A stretch of DNA of 17,871 nucleotides from Candidatus Caccousia avistercoris. Its GTDB lineage: Bacteria; Bacillota; Clostridia; Oscillospirales; Acutalibacteraceae. Numbering within the stretch: the first letter of the stretch is position 1; every line of letters starts with the position of its first letter. Under the pieces are notes generated by a model. The model saw only the letters and a list, made by a program, of their open reading frames with translations. It ran no database searches and was not told the origin of the DNA. The stretch is from assembly GCA_018715025.1 (NCBI GenBank), contig DVMK01000182.1, forward strand, positions 1 through 17,871. Direction: 5' to 3'. Below are positions 14,461-17,871 of the stretch, one piece after another. A program made the translations under genes and the position numbers.

Positions 14461-14476
14461 AAGGAGGAACCAAACC

Positions 14477-15250
14477 ATGTATCGAATTGAAGTGGATCCC
14501 CACACCCACACGGTGACAAGCCTGCACGCCTACAGCACGGCGGAGGAATGCGCCCGCCATGGGGCGGAGGCCGGCCTGAAGGGCATTGTCATCACCGACC
14601 ACTGCTCTCAGGTGATGGCCCAGCGCATGAACAGCGTGGAGGCCATTGAAAACCAGAAAAGCCTGCCCCCGGTGATGCACGGGGTGCGGGTGTGGAAGGG
14701 CGTGGAGATCGACATTGTGGACAACGAGGGCCGCCTGGCCTTCTGGGACGTGCCCGACCCCTTCCGCCCGGGGAAAACAGGGGCCGAGTGCCTGCTGCCC
14801 AGCCGCGAGGTGGTCATCGCCAGCGTACACGGCCCCTTTGACCGGGCCGCCGCCACCGTGGAGGAAAACACCCGCATGTACCTGCGGGTGCTGGAAAACC
14901 CTTACGTGGACATTCTGGGCCACACAGGCCGCTCCGGCCGCCCGTACCAGCTGGAGCCGGTGCTGAAAGCGGCCAAACGCCTGGGGAAAATGATAGAGAT
15001 CAACAGCGCCAGCCTGAAAAATTACGGCGAGCGCTCCGGCCCGGCCTGCCTGGCCATTGCCAAGGCCTGCAAGGAGCTGGGGGTGCTGGTGACGGTGAGC
15101 AGCGACGCCCACACCGCCTACCAGGTGGGGGATTTCTCTCACGCCTGCGCCATGCTGGACTCCATCGGCTTCCCCCAGGAGCTCATCGCCAACCTGACGG
15201 TGGAACGGTTCCAGCAGGTGCTGCAGCAGCGCCGGGCCGCCCTGGCCTGA
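14477..15250 (+). CDS. PHP-domain phosphatase (YcdX-like)
   Basis: The 257-residue protein has the complete metal set of the YcdX branch of PHP phosphoesterases, which hold three metals in a distorted barrel: His9 and His11 (DPHTHT), His17 (SLHAYS), Asp41-His42 (TDHC), Glu77 (GVEIDI), His118 (SVHGP), His149 (GHTG) and Asp210/His212 (SSDAHTA). Family members remove phosphate from small phosphomonoesters. A PHP enzyme from Eggerthella (PhnPP) hydrolyses a ribose cyclic phosphate through to free phosphate. The start is fixed by AAGGAGG 9 nt upstream; the frame is open back to 14387, but that part overlaps the promoter. It sits directly after the PhnP-like gene and before a phosphate cotransporter, hinting that its product phosphate matters. 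Histidinol phosphatase (HisK) is a less likely alternative, given the YcdX-type motifs and the lack of his genes. Confidence 0.88.
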   Translation: MYRIEVDPHTHTVTSLHAYSTAEECARHGAEAGLKGIVITDHCSQVMAQRMNSVEAIENQKSLPPVMHGVRVWKGVEIDIVDNEGRLAFWDVPDPFRPGKTGAECLLPSREVVIASVHGPFDRAAATVEENTRMYLRVLENPYVDILGHTGRSGRPYQLEPVLKAAKRLGKMIEINSASLKNYGERSGPACLAIAKACKELGVLVTVSSDAHTAYQVGDFSHACAMLDSIGFPQELIANLTVERFQQVLQQRRAALA

Positions 15251-15265
15251 GGCGAAGAAGGGCGC

Positions 15266-15320
15266 AAAAACGCCGCCGGGCTGGCCGGGGGGTTCCCGGC
15301 AGGCCCGGCGGCGTTCCTCT
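15266..15320. terminator. Bidirectional terminator between the PHP and Na/Pi genes
   Basis: A perfect 13-bp inverted repeat (15269-15281 with 15303-15315) encloses a second GC-rich inner repeat (GGCCGGGG/CCCGGC region). On the plus strand it is followed by CCTCTTT. On the minus strand it is followed by TTTTTGCG, from the A run at 15266-15270. It serves both convergent genes. Confidence 0.8.
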
Positions 15321-15342
15321 TTCCGCCGTCAGGTGCTTTTGG

Positions 15343-16998
15343 TCAGTGAGAGGCGCTTTCCACCGAGATGGAGGCCCGCTCCTGGGCAATGTTCAGGGCG
15401 TGGTCGCCAATGCGCTCAAAGTCGGTGAGAAGCTCGGAGAAGATGATGCAGGCCTCGTCGGAGCAGGCCCCCGACTTCATCCGCTCCAGCTGCTTTTCCC
15501 GGTATTCCTCGGTCAGGTCGTCGATGCTCTGCTCCAGCTCGCTCACCCGGCCCAGCCATTCCTCCTTCTGAATGCTCTCCTGCTCCAGAAGGGAAATCAC
15601 CTCCATGCAGACGCTCTTCATGGTCCGCAACTCACGCCGGGCTTCCTCGGAAAAGCGAATATCCTTTTCCTTCATGATCTGGGTGTATTCGCAGATGTTC
15701 ACAGCGTGGTCGCCGATGCGCTCAATGTTCCCGGAGATGCGGAAATAGGCGCTGACCGCGGTGGAATCCTCCTCGTTGGTCTCGTTGACAATCACGTTGG
15801 AAATGTATTGGGAAATCTCTTTGTTCAGGTAGTCGATGTACTCCTCGGTGTCCTCCGCCCCCTCCAGCCGCTTGGGGTCCCGGTCCAGCACAGCCTGGAA
15901 GGCAGTTTCCACGTTCTGCCCGGCCATGTGCAGCATACGGTTCAGCTCTTGGGAAAGCTGGGTGATGTACATGGCGGAAAAGCCGATGGGGTGCTCCTGC
16001 TTCGTCATGTTGGGGTTGGGCACCAGGTACTGCAGGTGCATGCCCTCTGCCTCGGCTTCCTTTTTTTCCGGCAGGATGCGCATGGCGATTTTCACCAGCA
16101 GGCCGCCCGCCGGCAGCAGGATGATGGTGGTGACAATGTTGAACAGGGTGTGCATGTTGGCAATCTGAGAATCCGGCTGCCCCGGCGTGAGGGACTGGAT
16201 GAGCCCGGTAAGGGGCGTTGTCATGCACAGGATGGTGAAGAGGATGGTGCCGAAAATATTGAACATCAGGTGAATGATGGTGGTGCGCTTGGCGTTGCGG
16301 CTGGTGCCCACCGAGGCCAGCACCGCCGTGATGCAGGTGCCGATGTTCTGCCCAAACAGCACGTACACCGCGCTGTCAAGCCCGATGACGCCGCTGATGG
16401 CCAGCGCCTGCAAAATGCCCACCGAGGCGGAGGAGGACTGGATGATAGCCGTGAACAGCGCCCCCGCCGCAATGCCCAGAAGCGGGTTTGAGAAGGAGCT
16501 GAGCAGGTTCACAAAGGCCGGCCATTCCGCCAGGGGTTCCATGGAAGCGCCCATCATGTCCATGCCGATGAACAGAACCCCCAGCCCGGCCAGAATGCTG
16601 CCGTAATGGTGAAGCTGCGGCTTTTTCAGAAAAACGATCATGGCCACGCCCACAAAGGCGAACAGCGGGGCCAGAAGGCCCACGTCCAGAGCGATGAGCT
16701 GGCCGGTGATGGTGGTGCCGATGTTGGCGCCCATAATAATCCACACCGCCTGGCGCAGCGTCATCATGCCGGAGTTGACGAAGCCCACCATCATGACGGT
16801 GGTGGCCGACGAGGACTGGATGACGGCGGTGATGCCCGCGCCCACCAGTACGCCCAGGATCCGGTTCGAGGTCAGCTTTTCCAGGATGCGCTTCATCCGG
16901 TTGCCGGCCGCGGCCTCCAGGCCTGAACTCATCATCTGCATGCCGTACAGGAACAGTGCCAGGCCGCCCAGTAGCCCCAGGAGAATGCTTACATCCAC
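15343..16998 (-). CDS. Na+/phosphate cotransporter family protein with PhoU-like domain
   Basis: The 551-residue product matches the Na/Pi cotransporter (NptA/YjbB) family, which moves inorganic phosphate with sodium. The membrane half carries two inverted repeats with the signature QSSSA: AVIQSSSATTVMMVGF near 59-74 and AIIQSSSASVGIL near 185-197. ANIGTTITGQ and QNIGTCITAV are also present. After about residue 340 there is a soluble PhoU-like helical domain with two repeats, each ending in ERIGDHAVNI or ERIGDHALNI, typical of bacterial members. Translation starts at GTG 16998, preceded by GGGGGAA about 7 nt upstream. The promoter has two PhoP-box-like repeats, so phosphate starvation control is likely. 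Some homologues export rather than import phosphate; the direction is not settled by sequence. Confidence 0.93.
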   Translation of the reverse strand: MDVSILLGLLGGLALFLYGMQMMSSGLEAAAGNRMKRILEKLTSNRILGVLVGAGITAVIQSSSATTVMMVGFVNSGMMTLRQAVWIIMGANIGTTITGQLIALDVGLLAPLFAFVGVAMIVFLKKPQLHHYGSILAGLGVLFIGMDMMGASMEPLAEWPAFVNLLSSFSNPLLGIAAGALFTAIIQSSSASVGILQALAISGVIGLDSAVYVLFGQNIGTCITAVLASVGTSRNAKRTTIIHLMFNIFGTILFTILCMTTPLTGLIQSLTPGQPDSQIANMHTLFNIVTTIILLPAGGLLVKIAMRILPEKKEAEAEGMHLQYLVPNPNMTKQEHPIGFSAMYITQLSQELNRMLHMAGQNVETAFQAVLDRDPKRLEGAEDTEEYIDYLNKEISQYISNVIVNETNEEDSTAVSAYFRISGNIERIGDHAVNICEYTQIMKEKDIRFSEEARRELRTMKSVCMEVISLLEQESIQKEEWLGRVSELEQSIDDLTEEYREKQLERMKSGACSDEACIIFSELLTDFERIGDHALNIAQERASISVESASH

Positions 16999-17052
16999 AA
17001 TAATTCCCCCATTTTACATTTTCTTTTCTTCTTCTTTTCCATACCTATATTT

Positions 17053-17082
17053 AGTATACCGAATTGTAAAGGAGAGCGTCAA
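17053..17082 (-). promoter_or_regulatory. Promoter of the Na/Pi cotransporter gene
   Basis: On the minus strand, TTGACG (17077-17082) and TATACT (17053-17058) are 18 bp apart. The predicted start is near 17046, giving a leader of about 48 nt to the GTG at 16998. Confidence 0.7.
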
Positions 17083-17087
17083 TTCAC

Positions 17088-17104
17088 TTTACAAGAACTT
17101 TACA
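17088..17104 (-). promoter_or_regulatory. PhoP-box-like direct repeat upstream of the Na/Pi promoter
   Basis: Read on the plus strand, TTTACA occurs at 17088-17093 and 17099-17104 with exactly 5 bp between. This is the form TT(A/C/T)ACA-N5-TT(A/C/T)ACA reported for PhoP of Gram-positive bacteria. The pair ends 5 bp upstream of the -35, the place for an activator. A third copy in the opposite orientation (TGTAAA, 17065-17070) lies between -35 and -10. Confidence 0.55.
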
Positions 17105-17183
17105 ATCCTTAGGGGGAATTCTGCTTAACTACACATTTTTCTCTCTTCCATTTGTGAATATTATATGAACAATAGGAATATAA

Positions 17184-17248
17184 AGCGAACGTGAAAGTTT
17201 CTTCCACTTTTTTAAGAAGAATTTAAGAGAGAGCGAACGTGAAAGTTT
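17184..17248 (+). repeat. 17-bp direct repeat AGCGAACGTGAAAGTTT
   Basis: Two identical 17-bp copies lie at 17184-17200 and 17232-17248, 48 bp start to start, with an AT-rich spacer. The second copy leads directly into the hairpin series at 17253. Confidence 0.8.
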
Positions 17249-17252
17249 TACT

Positions 17253-17408
17253 CGATTTTTTTCAAAAAATCGCGGATTCCAAAGGCAGAGCCTTTGGCCG
17301 CGCTTCGCAAAGCGCGGAATGCCTGATGAACCGAAAACTCAGGCGGGGGAGCCAAAACAATCCAGTGAATTGTTTTGGCGTGGGGGTACCCTAGTAAGGG
17401 GTACCCCC
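17253..17408 (+). repeat. Tandem array of six stem-loops
   Basis: Six inverted repeats follow one another with gaps of 0-6 nt. Each is perfect in its paired arms: 17253-17261/17264-17272 (A/T stem); 17279-17286/17290-17297 (CCAAAGGC); 17298-17305/17310-17317 (CCGCGCTT); 17321-17326/17339-17344 (GCCTGA); 17351-17361/17369-17379 (11 bp, GCCAAAACAAT); 17382-17391/17399-17408 (10 bp, GGGGGTACCC). They differ in sequence from one another, so this is not a simple tandem repeat. It may be a structured RNA or a composite interspersed repeat. Confidence 0.75.
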
Positions 17409-17518
17409 GTACCGTGCTGAAGCTTGGCCGCGGAACTGTACCCCTCCAGCTTCCACGCTAAAAATTGTTCTTTTCCCATTCAGGAAGCAGCGGAGCGTGG
17501 GGTGGTTTACCGGCAACC

Positions 17519-17575
17519 AAAGGCTCCCTCTTTGAGGGAGCTGGCGCGCCGCAACGCGGCGTGACTGAGAGAGTC
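17519..17575 (+). repeat. Interspersed REP-like repeat with three stems
   Basis: GCTCCCTC-TTT-GAGGGAGC (17523-17541) is followed by CGCCGC-AAC-GCGGCG (17547-17561) and GACT-N5-AGTC (17563-17575). This modular form, ending GACTGAG(G/A)GAGTC, is one I recall as very common between genes in gut Ruminococcaceae. The recollection is from memory; the stems are directly visible. Confidence 0.65.
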
Positions 17576-17645
17576 TATTTTTTCTTAGCCCCGCTTTTTC
17601 TGTTATGCACTTGCTTTCATTACATCTGGTTTTCTCTTTGCCGCG

Positions 17646-17692
17646 ACCGCACGCGGCGGTGCGGTTTCTTTCTCTACGCGGAGAAAGAAACC
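17646..17692 (+). repeat. Overlapping inverted repeats, alternative stems
   Basis: ACCGCAC (17646-17652) pairs with GTGCGGT (17659-17665). GGTTTCTTTCTC (17663-17674) pairs perfectly with 17681-17692 around a TACGCG loop. The two stems share 17663-17665, so they compete at that edge. The 12-bp stem is followed by AAAGA rather than T residues, so it is not a plus-strand terminator. Confidence 0.7.
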
Positions 17693-17820
17693 AAAGACGC
17701 GCGGGGGGCCCCCGCCCCCTCGACCCCTGGGGCTGTCCTGCCTCTCCCTCGCCGCTCACTTTTCCCTCAGCGCTTGGCCGGCTTGTGCCCTTAGGGTCAC
17801 TAAACGCCGGCCCCTTTACA

Positions 17821-17854
17821 GGAACACTCGCAATCTTACGATTGCGAAAGTTCC
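17821..17854 (+). repeat. Nested inverted repeat at the right edge
   Basis: An outer stem GGAAC/GTTCC (17821-17825/17850-17854) encloses a perfect 8-bp inner stem TCGCAATC/GATTGCGA (17828-17835/17840-17847) with a 4-nt loop and 2-nt symmetric internal loops. The sequence after it (CTCCGCATTTTTAGGGG) has a T5 run 11 nt downstream of the stem. Confidence 0.65.
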
Positions 17855-17871
17855 TCCGCATTTTTAGGGGT

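Larger units (their letters stand above)
17105..17871. other. Non-coding, hairpin-rich region at the right edge
   Basis: About 770 bases hold no reading frame that I can support. The first 80 bases are AT-rich. From 17184 on, the region is built from inverted repeats and repeat-family-like modules listed separately. A minus-strand frame open over about 17391-17861 has low-complexity Arg/Gly/Ser-rich content and runs through the hairpins, so I do not call it. No tRNA or rRNA is recognisable. Confidence 0.6.

Noticed and set aside
13463..15142. Long minus-strand open frame opposite the MBL and PHP genes
   Set aside because: It crosses two well-supported plus-strand genes and their promoter, and shows no domain.
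15346..16491. Plus-strand open frame opposite the Na/Pi cotransporter
   Set aside because: It is the complement of the QSSSA and PhoU-like coding sequence and has no independent support.
17184..17408. CRISPR array
   Set aside because: Only two 17-bp direct repeats are present, and the following stems differ from one another. There are no regular spacers and no cas genes.
17391..17861. Minus-strand open frame of 156 codons in the right-hand non-coding region
   Set aside because: It runs through several perfect hairpins and repeat modules and has biased Arg/Gly/Ser composition. It has no convincing ribosome-binding site. Frames of this type often arise over such repeats.

Overview
The window is GC-rich throughout and reads like a chromosome segment of a gut-type, high-GC member of the Clostridia. 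An Oscillospirales (Ruminococcaceae/Oscillospiraceae) relative is my best guess. This rests on the style of the MetRS C-terminus, a YesM/YesN two-component pair beside a sugar ABC importer, Gram-positive promoters and Shine-Dalgarno sites, and short interspersed hairpin repeats that I remember from that group. The assignment is an inference, not a search result.

Left edge (1-930): a fragment of a tyrosine recombinase on the minus strand abuts, tail to middle, the 3' end of metG on the plus strand. The metG remnant encodes only the C-terminal tRNA-binding domain. The join is abrupt and changes base composition, so it is either a genuine rearrangement or a chimeric join. Region 2 (856-4140): one promoter drives a nucleoside hydrolase-like protein, a cytoplasmic GH20 hexosaminidase and a small MGMT-family alkyltransferase, ending at a strong terminator. 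Region 3 (4141-6190): a MATE efflux transporter and a small DUF4234-type membrane protein, ending at a terminator.

Region 4 (6398-15315): a minus-strand operon encodes a YesM-type sensor kinase and a YesN/AraC-type response regulator. It diverges from a plus-strand set encoding a lipoprotein solute-binding protein, two CUT1-type permeases, a PhnP-like metallo-beta-lactamase-fold phosphodiesterase and a YcdX-like PHP phosphatase. The shared intergenic region holds a clear kinase promoter, a -10 without a good -35 for the importer, and an array of TG(T/C)AAAAT boxes. No ATPase is encoded, so the importer probably borrows a housekeeping MsmX-like one. The two phosphoesterases next to an importer suggest uptake and stepwise dephosphorylation of a phosphorylated or cyclic-phosphate sugar. 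That is the most interesting candidate system in the window.

Region 5 (15269-17104): a convergent minus-strand Na+/phosphate cotransporter with a PhoU-like tail. Its promoter has two TTTACA boxes 11 bp apart just upstream of the -35, the form of a Gram-positive PhoP box. Region 6 (17105-17871): a non-coding stretch packed with inverted repeats. It includes six consecutive hairpins between 17253 and 17408, a 17-bp direct repeat and several interspersed-repeat-like stem-loops.
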